Shown here in pieces: positions 1 through 9,508 of a DNA stretch of 64,000 nucleotides. The stretch spans positions 62,001 through 126,000 of the forward strand of contig NZ_KE159712.1 in assembly GCF_000403435.2 (NCBI RefSeq), given 5' to 3'. Origin of the DNA: Oscillibacter sp. 1-3. GTDB taxonomy: Bacteria; Bacillota; Clostridia; Oscillospirales; Oscillospiraceae. Position 1 is the first letter of the stretch, and each line of letters begins with the position of its first letter. The translations under genes were made by a program, and so were the position numbers. The notes under the pieces are model-generated. The model searched no databases. It saw only the letters and a program-made list of their open reading frames with translations, and had not been told where the DNA came from.

Positions 1-2073
1 GGCGACGAGGAGGTTTTGTGCAAGGAGGAGGTCTGCTACTACGGCGATCTGGTGGCGGCGGTCTGCGCCACCAGCGAGGCCATCGCCAAGAAGGCCGTGG
101 ACCTGATCGAGGTGGAGTACGAGCCGCTGCCCGCCCATTACAATCCCTTGGATGCCATTAAGGACGGCGCCGCTCTCGTTCGCTCCGACCTGCAGAGCAA
201 CATCGGCAACAGCAGCTTCACCAAGGGCACCGTCAAGGGCAAGGACTTCGACGAGGAGTTCGCCTCCGCCGACTATGTGGAGGTGGGCGACTACACCGCC
301 CACAAGACGGTCCACGCCTGCATCGAGCCCCACGCCTGCTATGCCACCTATGACTCCATCAAGGACCAGTACACCATCATCCCCAGCACCACCAGCTCCT
401 GGAACAACCAGTATTGGCTGTCTCAGGTCTTTGAGATGGACGAGTCCCACTTCCATGTGATCCGCCCCTTTGTCGGCGGCGGCTTCGGCGGCAAGTCCAA
501 CTGCGCCCCCCACTACTTTTGCGCCTGCAAGATGGCCCAGCGGACCGGCCACCCCGTCCGCTTCGTGCTGACCCGTGAGGAGGAGTTCTTCACCATGCAC
601 GGCCGCCATCCCTTTGTGATGCACATCGAAACCGCCTTCAAAAAGGACGGCGAGATTCTCGCCAAGAAAGCCCGCTACTATCTGGACGGCGGCGCTTACG
701 GCAAGGGCATGGTCGCCCCCGTGAAGCTGAGCGCCCTGTGGTCCGCCTTCCCCTACAAGATCGACTGCATCGACTTTGAGACGCGGCGCGTCTACACCAA
801 CAAGGCCATCAACGGCGCCATGCGCGGCTATACCGCCTGCCAGGTTCAGTTCGCCAACGAGGTTGCCATGAACCGCACCGCGGAGGCCCTGGGCATCGAT
901 CCCCTGGACCTGCGCCGCAAGAACGCTTTGGAGCCCGACTACAAGTCCCCTGCCGGCCTGGTGGTCACCAGCTGCGCCATGAAGGAGACTCTGGACGATG
1001 CCCAGGCCTACATGCATTGGCCCGAGAGCAAGAACAGCCTGAAGCCCGGCGAGGGCATCGGCTTCTCCAGTGTCGCCTTTGTCTCCGGTACGGCCTCCCC
1101 CATCCTGGAGACGCCCCAGCAGATCCAGACCAACGCCACCGTCCGTGTGGACTTCCACGGTGTCGTCTCCGTCTACTCCAACCTGCATGACAACGGCCAG
1201 GGCGCCGATACGCTCAGCGTCATGATCGTCGCCGAGGAGCTGGGCCTGGACATGAACGATGTCAAGCTGGTCCAGACCAGCACGTTCAACGCCGGCTACG
1301 ACTCCGGTGCCTACGGCAGCCGCGTCACCTTCTTGGGCGGCAACGCCGTCCGCCGCGCGGCGGTGGAAACGAAGAAAAAGCTTCTGGAGGTCATCGCCGC
1401 CAAGTGGAGCGCCGATCCCGCCACGCTGGATCTGATCGACCACAAGGTGGTCTGCCGCGATATGGGCAAGGAGGATCTGGAGATGCCCTGGAGAGAGGCT
1501 GTGTTTACATACATGGCGGCCAAGGGCGGCGACGAGCTGATCGGCGTCGGCTCCTACTATCACCGGACCAATTCCGCCCAGTACCACGGCAAGCCCTCCA
1601 ACTACGCCCCCTCCTATGTCTTCTCCACCAGCGCGTGCCATCTGGACGTGGACATGGAGACCGGCAACATCGACATCCACGACTTCTTCTTCGCTCACGA
1701 CTGCGGCCAGGCCCTGAACCCCAAGGCCGTGGAAGGTCAGCTGGAGGGCTCCATCTACTCCGGCATCGGCTACTCCATCTTTGAAGAGATCAAGGAGCGG
1801 GACGGCAAGATCATCAATCCCACCTTCCGCGATTACCGGATGCCCACCGCGCTGGATATGCCGCCCATTCATACAAAGTACGACTATCCCCCCGATCCCG
1901 AGGGCCCCTTCGGAGCGAAGGAGTGCGGCGAGGGCACTGCCGCCCCCATCGGCGGCGCGGTGGCCAACGCCATCACCCAGGCCACCGGCCTGCGGATCAG
2001 CTCCCTGCCCCTGGACCCCGAGCGCATCTGGAAGATGCTGCGGGATCAGGGCAAGATCAAAATCTACGACTGA
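1..2073 (+). CDS. Xanthine dehydrogenase-family molybdenum hydroxylase, Mo-binding subunit (5' partial)
   Basis: The reading frame is open from the first base, so the start lies upstream; the visible part encodes about 690 residues of a family that is usually 750-780. The family oxidises N-heterocycles or aldehydes with water at a Mo-pterin centre in the cytoplasm. The cofactor-binding glycine loop RPFVGGGFGGK is near residue 155, and the segment AMRGYTACQVQFANE matches the conserved Arg-Gly region. Near the C-terminus, GAKECGEGTAAPIGGA carries the Gly-Glu expected to supply the catalytic glutamate. FAD and 2Fe-2S subunits are not in the window and may lie upstream. Two transporters and the whole Mo cofactor cluster follow on the same strand. 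The exact substrate cannot be read from the sequence; purine or a related heterocycle is possible. Confidence 0.93.
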   Translation, partial: GDEEVLCKEEVCYYGDLVAAVCATSEAIAKKAVDLIEVEYEPLPAHYNPLDAIKDGAALVRSDLQSNIGNSSFTKGTVKGKDFDEEFASADYVEVGDYTAHKTVHACIEPHACYATYDSIKDQYTIIPSTTSSWNNQYWLSQVFEMDESHFHVIRPFVGGGFGGKSNCAPHYFCACKMAQRTGHPVRFVLTREEEFFTMHGRHPFVMHIETAFKKDGEILAKKARYYLDGGAYGKGMVAPVKLSALWSAFPYKIDCIDFETRRVYTNKAINGAMRGYTACQVQFANEVAMNRTAEALGIDPLDLRRKNALEPDYKSPAGLVVTSCAMKETLDDAQAYMHWPESKNSLKPGEGIGFSSVAFVSGTASPILETPQQIQTNATVRVDFHGVVSVYSNLHDNGQGADTLSVMIVAEELGLDMNDVKLVQTSTFNAGYDSGAYGSRVTFLGGNAVRRAAVETKKKLLEVIAAKWSADPATLDLIDHKVVCRDMGKEDLEMPWREAVFTYMAAKGGDELIGVGSYYHRTNSAQYHGKPSNYAPSYVFSTSACHLDVDMETGNIDIHDFFFAHDCGQALNPKAVEGQLEGSIYSGIGYSIFEEIKERDGKIINPTFRDYRMPTALDMPPIHTKYDYPPDPEGPFGAKECGEGTAAPIGGAVANAITQATGLRISSLPLDPERIWKMLRDQGKIKIYD

Positions 2074-2087
2074 GCGCGCGCAAGGCG

Positions 2088-2120
2088 GAAACAAGCGAGG
2101 ACCTGTTCCTCGCTTGTTTC
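2088..2120 (+). terminator. Hairpin after the Mo hydroxylase gene
   Basis: A perfect 14-bp inverted repeat (GAAACAAGCGAGGA and its complement) with a 5-base loop lies 15 bases after the stop codon. No long T tract follows, only an AT-rich stretch, so termination may be partial and allow read-through into the transporter gene. Confidence 0.6.
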
Positions 2121-2188
2121 AAATATAAATGATCTGCCCGTGATCTCACAAATCAAAAAAATCTATCTGTGTGGAGGGACTAATCAAT

Positions 2189-3511
2189 ATGTCTGAAAAT
2201 TTAGCTTCCAACGCCGCCAGGCAGCAGTACCGGCCCGGCGTACAGGCGTGGCTCTGCGCCATCGGCGCGTGGCTGTTCCATCTGATGGGCTGCGTCTCCC
2301 TGAGCATGATGACCTCGATCCAGCGGGCTATGGCGGAGGAATTCGCCGCCGGCGACTCTTTCCGCTCCGCGCTGACCTCTGTGTTTGTTCTGGGCAACCT
2401 GATTCTTGCCCTGCCCATGGGCTCCTTCATCACCAAGCATGGCTACCGCAAGATCGGCTATGCCTCCTTCGTGTTCGGCATCATCGGCGGCCTGTTCGGC
2501 GCCTATGGCTGCAGCAGCGCAGCCGCGATGCTGCTCTGCCGCCTGATCCAGTCCGTCAGTTACACAATTCCCGTTTTGATCGGCAGCTGGATTATCACCT
2601 CCTGGTTCCCCGCTGACAAGCAGGGTCTCGCCATCGGCCTCTACGGAAGCGCACCCGCCTTGGGCTCCTTTATTCCCCTGCGGGTCTACAATATGATCAA
2701 GGGCATCAACCCAGACGCCACATGGCGCTCCCTGTTTGTCTTCTGCGCCGTTTTGAACGTGGTGGCCTTTGTGTTTTACCAGTTCTGGGTGAAGCCCGGT
2801 CCCCTGTTCTCCGAGGATGAACACAATGAAAAGGAGGCGGCCAAAGCCGCCGCCAAGGCCGCCGCTCCCAAGGCGCGGTTCAGCGACATTGTGAAGGTCC
2901 CCGAGATCTGGTGCTGCGTCATCATCATGTTCTTGTACTCCGTCACCATCAAGGGCTTTATGCCCTTCTCCAGCGAGATCTTCATGGATAACTGCGGCTG
3001 CGATGAGCTGACCGCCAACAATATCTCCAGCGTCTGGGCCGGCGTAAAGGTCTTCGCTCCCATTATCTTCGGCTTCCTGTGGGGAAAAACCCGCAAGTTC
3101 CAGGGCTGGTTCGCCTGTTTGTACGTGGCCATCTACTTTATGGGTCTCGCCGTGGCCTTCCAGCTCAACAGCGTCTCCTCCGCATGGCTGTTCTGCGCGT
3201 TTGTCGGCGCCACCGCAGGTGTTCCCGCGTTCTTGTACTGCATCCTGCCCATTTTTGCCGGCGGCAAGGACAAGCTGACGCTGACGCTGACCCTGTACTC
3301 CATCGGCGGCACCTACTTCGGCGGACTTCTGGGCCCCTATATGATTACGTTTGCAAAGCTGTTCGGAGACGGCGGCTTTGGTTCCGTGGCCGTATTCACC
3401 CTGATCTGCGGCGTTGTGGCCGTGATTGCGGCGGCCTACCTGGCAATCCGCATTCAGAGACGGATCAAAACCAATACCTGGCCTGCCGTCAGCGCCGGAC
3501 GCCGCCATTGA
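2189..3511 (+). CDS. MFS transporter
   Basis: Encodes a 440-residue polytopic membrane protein with about 12 hydrophobic segments, split by a charged, Ala/Lys-rich central loop (around residues 208-225) as in Major Facilitator carriers. The segment GSFITKHGYRKIG after the second helix fits the MFS loop 2-3 signature. The start is the ATG preceded by GGAGGG; an upstream in-frame GTG lacks a ribosome site. Its position directly after the Mo hydroxylase suggests uptake of that enzyme's substrate or export of its product. That role is inferred from context only. Confidence 0.88.
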   Translation: MSENLASNAARQQYRPGVQAWLCAIGAWLFHLMGCVSLSMMTSIQRAMAEEFAAGDSFRSALTSVFVLGNLILALPMGSFITKHGYRKIGYASFVFGIIGGLFGAYGCSSAAAMLLCRLIQSVSYTIPVLIGSWIITSWFPADKQGLAIGLYGSAPALGSFIPLRVYNMIKGINPDATWRSLFVFCAVLNVVAFVFYQFWVKPGPLFSEDEHNEKEAAKAAAKAAAPKARFSDIVKVPEIWCCVIIMFLYSVTIKGFMPFSSEIFMDNCGCDELTANNISSVWAGVKVFAPIIFGFLWGKTRKFQGWFACLYVAIYFMGLAVAFQLNSVSSAWLFCAFVGATAGVPAFLYCILPIFAGGKDKLTLTLTLYSIGGTYFGGLLGPYMITFAKLFGDGGFGSVAVFTLICGVVAVIAAAYLAIRIQRRIKTNTWPAVSAGRRH

Positions 3512-3623
3512 TCCCTCCCCTTCGGCAAAAACCCCCTTCGCGCCTCTCTCGCATACGGCAGGCTCTAATCCCACCCCTGACGGCAGCGCACGTCTCATCT
3601 GCCGCCGGCTCAGTCCGGCATGA

Positions 3624-4895
3624 ATGAAGCGGGAAAGCAGGATGTATATGCACAATCACCGCCCCCTTTCCACCGTGCAAAAGCGCGCCATTTTCGCGGC
3701 CTGCGCCGCGGCTGTTGTGGCAATGGATAACTCGCTGGGCAATTCCATCTTTGCCTATATCGTGGAGGACTACCCGCAGGTGCCCCATTCCACCCTTTAC
3801 CTCTTCCAATCAATCGGCCATGTGATCGGCATGATCGCCGCGTTTATTGTCGGACCTCTGACCATGCGGGTATCTCCCAAGAGGATGATTCAGTTTGCCA
3901 TCACCGGCATGATCGGCGTGGGCATGGTCTACCTCCTCTTCGGCGGAAAATGTCCCTATTGGGTGATGATCGCCTGTGCGGCTGTCGACGGCATGGAATC
4001 CAGCATCATCAGCTGCCTGCCCGCCGCAGTGGTGGCTGTCCACACCAACAATATCCATCAGACAGTGAAATACTCCGGCTATGTCCACGCCTGTACGATG
4101 GGAGGCGGGTTCTTCTTCTCCCTGCTGGGGGGCTGTATCGGCTCTATCCACTGGCAATGGGCCTATTCTCTGTATCTCATCGCAGTGCCCATTCTGCTGG
4201 TCGTCATGCGCTTTATGCCTGACGATATGGGGCAGGTACGCCTCAAAAATCGGATGGACCAGAACTTTTTCAGGCACCTCCGGAAGATTCCGCCAATCGC
4301 CCTGCTGATTTTTCTGCAATACTTCCTGTTCTACGTCTGCGCCTTTACCTACAAAGCCGTCATATCCGAGTACATCATTCACATCTATTCCCTGGGCACC
4401 TCATTCCAGGCAGGCGTCGCCAACTCGGTTCTGACACTTGTAGGCGGGATTACAGGGATTTTCTTCGGCAGGGCCTCCCATGTGCTGCGGCGCTGGCTGG
4501 TGCCGGCGCTGACGCTGATGATGACCTTCGGGTACCTGTCCATGGCGGCCTTTACCTCCTCCATGCTGGGCTGCATGCTGGGTACGATGCTGCTGGGCGT
4601 TGCGAAGGGCGGCATGATGCCCGCCGTGGTGGGCGAGCTGTCCCTCCGTCTGCCGGAGGAGGTCGTTCCCCTCTGCGTCTCTGCACTGGTTGGATTCATG
4701 AATTTGGGAATGGCCTCCTCGACCTACATCATCGATCCCCTGGCCGCCGTTTTGGGCGCGGAGGACATTCCCCACAAAATCGCCGCGACGCTGATCGCAG
4801 GCCTGTTCATCACATTGACCGCCGCGGGCATTTTTGTGGCGGGCGGCCTGCGGTGCAAGGAGGAAAAAGATCCCAATCAGCCTCTGCGCCTGTAA
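3624..4895 (+). CDS. MFS transporter
   Basis: Encodes a membrane protein of about 423 residues with around 12 hydrophobic helices and the MFS organisation. It is clearly not a close copy of the preceding carrier. Three in-frame ATG codons lie within 25 bases (3624, 3642, 3648); only 3648 has a weak upstream AGCAGG at a good distance, so the true N-terminus may be MHNHRPLSTVQKR. It probably shares an operon with the upstream carrier and the downstream lactonase-like gene. Substrate unknown. Confidence 0.85.
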   Translation: MKRESRMYMHNHRPLSTVQKRAIFAACAAAVVAMDNSLGNSIFAYIVEDYPQVPHSTLYLFQSIGHVIGMIAAFIVGPLTMRVSPKRMIQFAITGMIGVGMVYLLFGGKCPYWVMIACAAVDGMESSIISCLPAAVVAVHTNNIHQTVKYSGYVHACTMGGGFFFSLLGGCIGSIHWQWAYSLYLIAVPILLVVMRFMPDDMGQVRLKNRMDQNFFRHLRKIPPIALLIFLQYFLFYVCAFTYKAVISEYIIHIYSLGTSFQAGVANSVLTLVGGITGIFFGRASHVLRRWLVPALTLMMTFGYLSMAAFTSSMLGCMLGTMLLGVAKGGMMPAVVGELSLRLPEEVVPLCVSALVGFMNLGMASSTYIIDPLAAVLGAEDIPHKIAATLIAGLFITLTAAGIFVAGGLRCKEEKDPNQPLRL

Positions 4896-4958
4896 ACCGG
4901 CGCCTGCCCGAAAATCACGATCTCAAACAAGTCCCCATTTAATGAAGGAGGAAATGAT

Positions 4959-6142
4959 ATGTCCAAGACCTATATGTACGTCAGCAGCTGGAACGAATTC
5001 GTCGGCACTCCCGGTATCGGTCTGCTCGAATACAACCCCGAAAACGGAGACATGACCAAGATCGCTGATCTGGAGGAGACACTGACCTGCAACTGCACAG
5101 CGCTGGATAAAAAGAGAAACATCCTCTACATCACCAACGAAATCAAAGAGAATCCCGACTACGTGAAAGGCGGCGGCGGCCTGATTTACGCTTATAAGAT
5201 CGATCCCGCCACCGGGTATCTGACCCAGATCTCCCGCGTCCCCGCCTGCTGCCCCTGCCCCGCCTATATCAGCCTTGACCCCACCGGCAGATACCTGGTC
5301 TGCGCCAATCACTCCAGCTTCTTCGCGGTGACGAAAGCCGTCCAGAAGGAGGACGGCACCTGGGGCATGGAGGTCGTATACGACGATGCGACGGTGGATC
5401 TGTTTGAGCTGAACGAGGACGGCACCATCGGCGCCCTGGTGGACGTCTCCAAGCACACCGGGCGGAAAGAGGCGTTCATCCTGCACTCTCATCCTCACTC
5501 CGCGATTTGGGACCCCAGCGGCAGGTTCTTCGCCTGCTGCGACAAGGGAGACGACCACATCTATATGTACCGCATTGACTACGCCGCCAAGAAGCTGGTC
5601 AAAATGTGCGAGCCCTATCACGATGCGGAGAACAGCTGCCCCCGCTACTGCGTATTCCATCCCGCCAAGCCCTTCTTCTTCGCCAATCACGAACGGGCCA
5701 TCAACGTCAGCGCCTTCCGTTATGACGAGGGCGGCCACCTCACGCACATCAACACCGTCAACTCTATTCCGGAGGGCTTCCCCCTGCCTGAGATCAAGGG
5801 CTTCCTGCCCGGACAAAAGCCCGGACAGCAGGGCATGGCAATCTCCGCCGACGGCAAATACATCTACAATGTCATCAACGGCAACGGCGCCGACGCGGTT
5901 TCCGTATTCCAAGTGGACCAGGAGACCGGCGCCATCGCACAGATCCAGTTCCTCCGGGTGGAGGGCAAGTGGGCCCGGGGCTGTGCGCTGTCGCCCGACG
6001 GCAGATTCCTGATTGTCAGCTGCCTGACGAGGACGGCGCCGTGCTGTCCTTCCGGGTCCAGGACGATGGAACCCTGGCGCCCACAGGCTTCCGGGCCAGC
6101 GTTCCCGGCGGCTCCTACATCACTTTCTACGAGGCGGACTGA
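4959..6142 (+). pseudogene. Lactonase-family beta-propeller protein, frameshifted near its 3' end
   Basis: The N-terminal 350 residues look like a seven-bladed 6-phosphogluconolactonase/YkgB-type protein, with repeated blade motifs such as DPTGRYLVCANH, DPSGRFFACC, SADGKYIYNV and SPDGRFLIV. At about 6018-6025 the frame shifts. The original frame runs on into nonsense, whereas the neighbouring frame continues the expected last blade (DEDGAVLSFRVQDDGT...PGGSYITFYEAD) and stops at 6142. The total length is one base short of a multiple of three, fitting a single-base deletion. The start ATG has an excellent AAGGAGG. The intact protein would have been about 394 residues, probably hydrolysing a lactone in the pathway of the neighbouring hydroxylase. 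A sequencing error cannot be excluded. Confidence 0.8.
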
Positions 6143-6155
6143 GCACCTGCGCAAA

Positions 6156-6190
6156 AAGCGGGACCGGCAAATCCGGTCCCGCTTCTTACA
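6156..6190 (+). terminator. Rho-independent terminator after the lactonase gene
   Basis: A 12-bp perfect stem (AAGCGGGACCGG with its complement) has the 5-base loop CAAAT and begins 14 bases after the restored stop codon. It closes the hydroxylase/transporter/lactonase unit. Confidence 0.8.
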
Positions 6191-6346
6191 CCAATGCATC
6201 ATTCGATACAATAGCTCTACTGGTACTTGTTTTAAGCATGAAAATATCCCATTATATAGACATGATCCACCTACCTTTCCCCGAAGCACTCCATGTGCTT
6301 TTTTCAGACGTCCGTTATGTAATTGAGTAAATATCGAGGTGATACC

Positions 6347-7336
6347 ATGAAATTCGCAGCGGTCATCGCGGCGGCGGGGCTCTCCTCCCGAATGCGTGAA
6401 TTCAAACCCATGCTCTGCCTGGGAACAATGACGATTATCGAACGGGTAATACAAAACCTGCGGAGCGCAGGGACAGAGGAAATTGTGGTCGTAACGGGTT
6501 ACAAATCGGAGCTGCTGGAAAAACACCTTGCCTCCCGCAGCGTTCGCCTCTGCAAAAATACGCACTACGCGGAGACCAAAATGCTGGACTCCATCTGCCT
6601 GGGACTGAAAACGCTGCGCACGTCCTACGATGCGGTCTTTATCACACCGGGCGATGTGCCGCTGGTACGCACAGATACGCTCCGGCAGATGGAGACAGCT
6701 GGAGCCGGCATTGTCCGGCCGGTGTGCGGCGGACAGCCGGGACACCCGGTGCTGATTGCCCGGGAATACATTCCGCAGATCCTGAAATACCGAGGCAGCA
6801 AGGGGCTGCGGGGCGCCATGGCGGCTCTGCCGCAGCCTGTCACGGACATCGAGGTAGATGATTCCGGCATCACCATGGACGCGGATACGCCGCAGGACTT
6901 TCGGGCGCTGCGCCGGCAGGAGATGTCCATCCACAACACAGGACAGCTCTGGCCGGACATCCATATCCATATCGCCAAAGGGGATACTGTTCTGACGCCG
7001 GAGACGGCCCAATATCTGGAGATGATCGGCCACACGGGTTCTATTCAAAATGCCTGCGCCTGTATGCACATGTCCTACTCCCGGGGCTGGACCCTCCTCA
7101 ACAAAATGGAAAAAGAGCTGGGCTATCCGCTGGTGGGCCGGTACGCCGGCGGAAGCGGCGGCGGCGGAAGCACCCTGACCCCCCGGGGCCAGCAGCTGCT
7201 CACCGCCTATCAGGAGTACCGCGATATTCTCCACAGGGCGGCGGAGGAATTATTCCAAAAGGCGTTCACAGCGGATCTGAACGGACCAGATCAGGGAACC
7301 TGCCATGAAAACAGTCTATCTCATCCGTCACGGTGA
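6347..7336 (+). CDS. MocA-like NTP transferase fused to a ModE-like winged helix domain
   Basis: Encodes a 329-residue two-domain protein. Residues 1-190 form a MobA/MocA-type nucleotidyltransferase: AAGLSSRMREFKPML is the GxSxRM-K nucleotide loop and TPGDVPLV the metal-binding Asp motif. Such enzymes transfer CMP or GMP to molybdopterin for the hydroxylase. Residues from about 205 onward (SIQNACACMHMSYSRGW to LTPRGQQLL) match the LysR/ModE N-terminal helix-turn-helix, with a Gly-rich wing (GGSGGGGS). The start ATG has GAGGTG; an earlier TTG lacks a site. The gene overlaps the next by 32 bases, so they are co-translated. The fusion suggests one protein that both matures the cofactor and regulates Mo genes. 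Confidence 0.88.
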   Translation: MKFAAVIAAAGLSSRMREFKPMLCLGTMTIIERVIQNLRSAGTEEIVVVTGYKSELLEKHLASRSVRLCKNTHYAETKMLDSICLGLKTLRTSYDAVFITPGDVPLVRTDTLRQMETAGAGIVRPVCGGQPGHPVLIAREYIPQILKYRGSKGLRGAMAALPQPVTDIEVDDSGITMDADTPQDFRALRRQEMSIHNTGQLWPDIHIHIAKGDTVLTPETAQYLEMIGHTGSIQNACACMHMSYSRGWTLLNKMEKELGYPLVGRYAGGSGGGGSTLTPRGQQLLTAYQEYRDILHRAAEELFQKAFTADLNGPDQGTCHENSLSHPSR

Positions 7337-7934
7337 AGTTGCATTTCCCGGCGGAGTCAAGAGGTGCATCAGCGGCACAGATCTGCCGCTGAGCCCTGCC
7401 GGAAGGGCCCAGGGCCTCGCCTTGCGGAAATACTTTGAAGACATTCCCCTCTCCGGCGTTTACCACAGCGGCCTGCTCCGGGCAAAGGAGACCGCCGCGC
7501 TGCTCTCCCCCAGGGCGGAGGAGGCCGCGGGACTGGAGGAGCTGGGCGTCGGCCTCTGGGAGGGCCGGACTTTTCAAGAGATCCGCACCGTCTTTCCGGA
7601 GCTGTATCAAAAACGGGGCGAGAACCCGGAGCGATACCAGATCCCAGGCGGCGAGCCGCTCCAGAAATGTCTGGACCGCGTATCCCGCGCTCTGCGGACA
7701 CTGCTGGAGAGGACCGCGGGCGACTTTGCCGTCGTGGCCCACGCCGGGGCAAACCGGCTTCTCCTTTGCAGTATGCTGGAACTGCCGCTGCGGAATTTTC
7801 TGACAATCCCCCAGCCGTATGGGTGCGTCAATCTCATCCGCGCGGAAGCCGATAACTTTTCCGTCCGGGAAGTCGGCCTCCTGCCATCCCCCGCGGAGGC
7901 CATTGGAGGGTCTTATGACGCAGGAATTGATTGA
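7305..7934 (+). CDS. Histidine phosphatase (phosphoglycerate mutase-like)
   Basis: Encodes 209 residues beginning MKTVYLIRHGEV, the RHG signature whose His9 would carry the phosphate. The second catalytic histidine lies in AVVAHAGANRLLL, and the acidic residue is in the GLEELGVGLWEGRTF segment. It overlaps both neighbours and is therefore translationally coupled inside the cofactor cluster. The substrate is unknown. Cobalamin-type alpha-ribazole phosphatases share the fold, but nothing here points to cobalamin; a role in cofactor or nucleotide housekeeping is inferred from position alone. Confidence 0.85.
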   Translation: MKTVYLIRHGEVAFPGGVKRCISGTDLPLSPAGRAQGLALRKYFEDIPLSGVYHSGLLRAKETAALLSPRAEEAAGLEELGVGLWEGRTFQEIRTVFPELYQKRGENPERYQIPGGEPLQKCLDRVSRALRTLLERTAGDFAVVAHAGANRLLLCSMLELPLRNFLTIPQPYGCVNLIRAEADNFSVREVGLLPSPAEAIGGSYDAGID

Positions 7935-8448
7935 AGAGCTCTACAAAAGGAGAAATACGCCCCTTCCCGTCCAGCGCCACTGTCTCGCCGTGGCGCGGCA
8001 GGCGGACCATCTGGCGTCTCTTCTGGAGGCGCGGGGAATCCCCCTGTGCCGCGAGAGACTGTGGGCCGCCGCCATGCTGCACGACGTCGCCCGAGCGGAG
8101 CGGCACCACGCAGCGGTTGGAGCCGCCTGGCTCTCGGAACTGGGCTATCCGGAAATCAGCGGGGCAATCGCGTGCCACCACTGGCTGAGCGAGACGCAGA
8201 CACGCCAGATCTCTGAGGCAAGCGTTCTGTATCTGGCCGACAAATTGATCTCGGAGGACCGGGCGGTCTCTCTGGAGGCGCGCTTTTCCGGAAGCCTCCA
8301 AAAGTGTCTGAGCGAAGCCGGCCGGGAAATGCACCGGCGGCGCTACGCACAGGCCCGAGAGGTGGAACGGCTGATTATGGAAGCGATTGAAGGGGAACAC
8401 CCCAGCCGATCAAAAAGGGAGAGAGTGCACTGTGAGACAAATTTTTGA
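7915..8448 (+). CDS. HD domain phosphohydrolase
   Basis: Encodes 177 residues with the metal-ligand order of HD hydrolases: a His in VQRHCLAVA, the HD pair in MLHDVARAE, the doublet in CHHWLS and a late Asp in LADKLISEDR. The start is the ATG preceded by TTGGAGGG, overlapping the upstream phosphatase by 20 bases. The longer open frame upstream has no ribosome site. The gene overlaps xdhC by 17 bases. The likely activity is metal-dependent phosphomonoester or nucleotide hydrolysis; the pathway role is unknown. Confidence 0.82.
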   Translation: MTQELIEELYKRRNTPLPVQRHCLAVARQADHLASLLEARGIPLCRERLWAAAMLHDVARAERHHAAVGAAWLSELGYPEISGAIACHHWLSETQTRQISEASVLYLADKLISEDRAVSLEARFSGSLQKCLSEAGREMHRRRYAQAREVERLIMEAIEGEHPSRSKRERVHCETNF

Positions 8449-9478
8449 ACATTTAGACAGCAGACTGCGCAAGGCCAGGCCCGCTATGCTGGCGGCCGTC
8501 ATGGAAGAGCACGGCTCCGCTCCCCGGGGCCGCGGCGCGATGATGCTGGTCGGCCGGGAAGGTCGGCTCGTTGGAACCATCGGCGGCGGCGCCGTGGAGA
8601 AGCGGTCTGTGGAACTGGCGCAGTCTCTGCTGCAGGAAGAGCGGTCTGCAACCCATGATTTCTTCCTTCATCAAAACCGGCGGGAGGACATCGGGATGAT
8701 GTGCGGCGGGGATGTCTCCGTGCTGTTCCAGTACATCTCCCCTGCCGTACCGGAATGGCAGGCGCTCACCGCACAGCTGCTGACCCGGCGCGAATCTGCC
8801 GGCTGGCTTCTTCTTCCCCTGGAGGCCGGAACCCCGGTTCTTCTGGACGGCAGCGGAGGCTGTCTTGTCGGCAGCGCTCCGGAAGCTGTACAGGACCTGA
8901 TGAAAAAAACATGTATCCGTACACAGAGCTGGTTTTCCATTCCGCTGATCCCCCAGACGCGGGCGGTGATCTTCGGAGCCGGTCACATTGCGGCGGAGCT
9001 GGCCCCTCTGCTGAAACAGGTGGATTTTCAGGTCACGGTTTTTGACGACCGCCCGGAGTACGCGGACAAGCTTCGCTTTCCCACGGCGGACGAGGTGATC
9101 TGCGGAAGCTATGAGGAGATCGGCGGGAAGCTGTGCCTGGACAAAGAGGATTACGCAGTGGTCATCACAGAGGGCCACCGCCATGATTTTGTGGTAGAGC
9201 GCCAGCTCCTGGCCCATCCGCCGGCCTACTTAGGCGTCATCGGCTCCAAGACGAAGACGGCCGCAGTCAATCAGCGGCTCCTGGACTGTGGGTTCAGCGA
9301 GGCCGATCTGGCGCAGGTTCACGCCCCAATCGGGACGAAGATCAAGGCGGTGACTCCGGCGGAGATTGCCGTCAGCATTGCCGGCGAGATGATTTTGGTT
9401 CGGGCCGAGCGCAGGGAATCCCAGAAAAGCGGCGGCTGTCCTATGTCCGGCTCCCAAAGCCGTGATCTCCTCCCTTGA
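8432..9478 (+). CDS. xdhC: XdhC/CoxI family Mo-hydroxylase maturation factor
   Basis: Encodes 348 residues in the two-domain XdhC arrangement. The N-terminal CoxI-type domain (EHGSAPRGRGAMMLV, GTIGGGAVE, MCGGDVSVL) is followed by a Rossmann domain (VIFGAGHIAAELAPL) and a C-terminal VIGSKTKTA...IGTKIKAVTPAEIAVSI segment typical of the family. XdhC proteins bind molybdopterin, promote its sulfuration and deliver it to xanthine dehydrogenase-type apoenzymes. The start is taken as GTG with AGGGAGAG upstream, overlapping the HD gene. Its stop codon overlaps the -35 box of the moaA promoter. Confidence 0.9.
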   Translation: MRQIFEHLDSRLRKARPAMLAAVMEEHGSAPRGRGAMMLVGREGRLVGTIGGGAVEKRSVELAQSLLQEERSATHDFFLHQNRREDIGMMCGGDVSVLFQYISPAVPEWQALTAQLLTRRESAGWLLLPLEAGTPVLLDGSGGCLVGSAPEAVQDLMKKTCIRTQSWFSIPLIPQTRAVIFGAGHIAAELAPLLKQVDFQVTVFDDRPEYADKLRFPTADEVICGSYEEIGGKLCLDKEDYAVVITEGHRHDFVVERQLLAHPPAYLGVIGSKTKTAAVNQRLLDCGFSEADLAQVHAPIGTKIKAVTPAEIAVSIAGEMILVRAERRESQKSGGCPMSGSQSRDLLP

Positions 9479-9502
9479 CTTTTCACTGAAAGCTGATATG
9501 AT
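9475..9502 (+). promoter_or_regulatory. Predicted sigma-A promoter of the moaA operon
   Basis: TTGACT and TATGAT are separated by 16 bases, ending about 48 bases before the moaA start. The -35 box overlaps the xdhC stop, so the cofactor synthesis genes can be transcribed apart from the upstream maturation genes. Confidence 0.65.
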
Positions 9503-9508
9503 GAGAGC

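Noticed and set aside
2201..3655. 484-codon minus-strand frame across the first MFS gene
   Set aside because: Shadow frame; low-complexity Gly/Ala/Glu composition, no ribosome site, crosses a clear intergenic region.
6284..6304. Small hairpin with T run in the leader of the NTP transferase gene, possible attenuator
   Set aside because: Stem of only six pairs and no leader peptide or riboswitch-like structure; kept as unproven.
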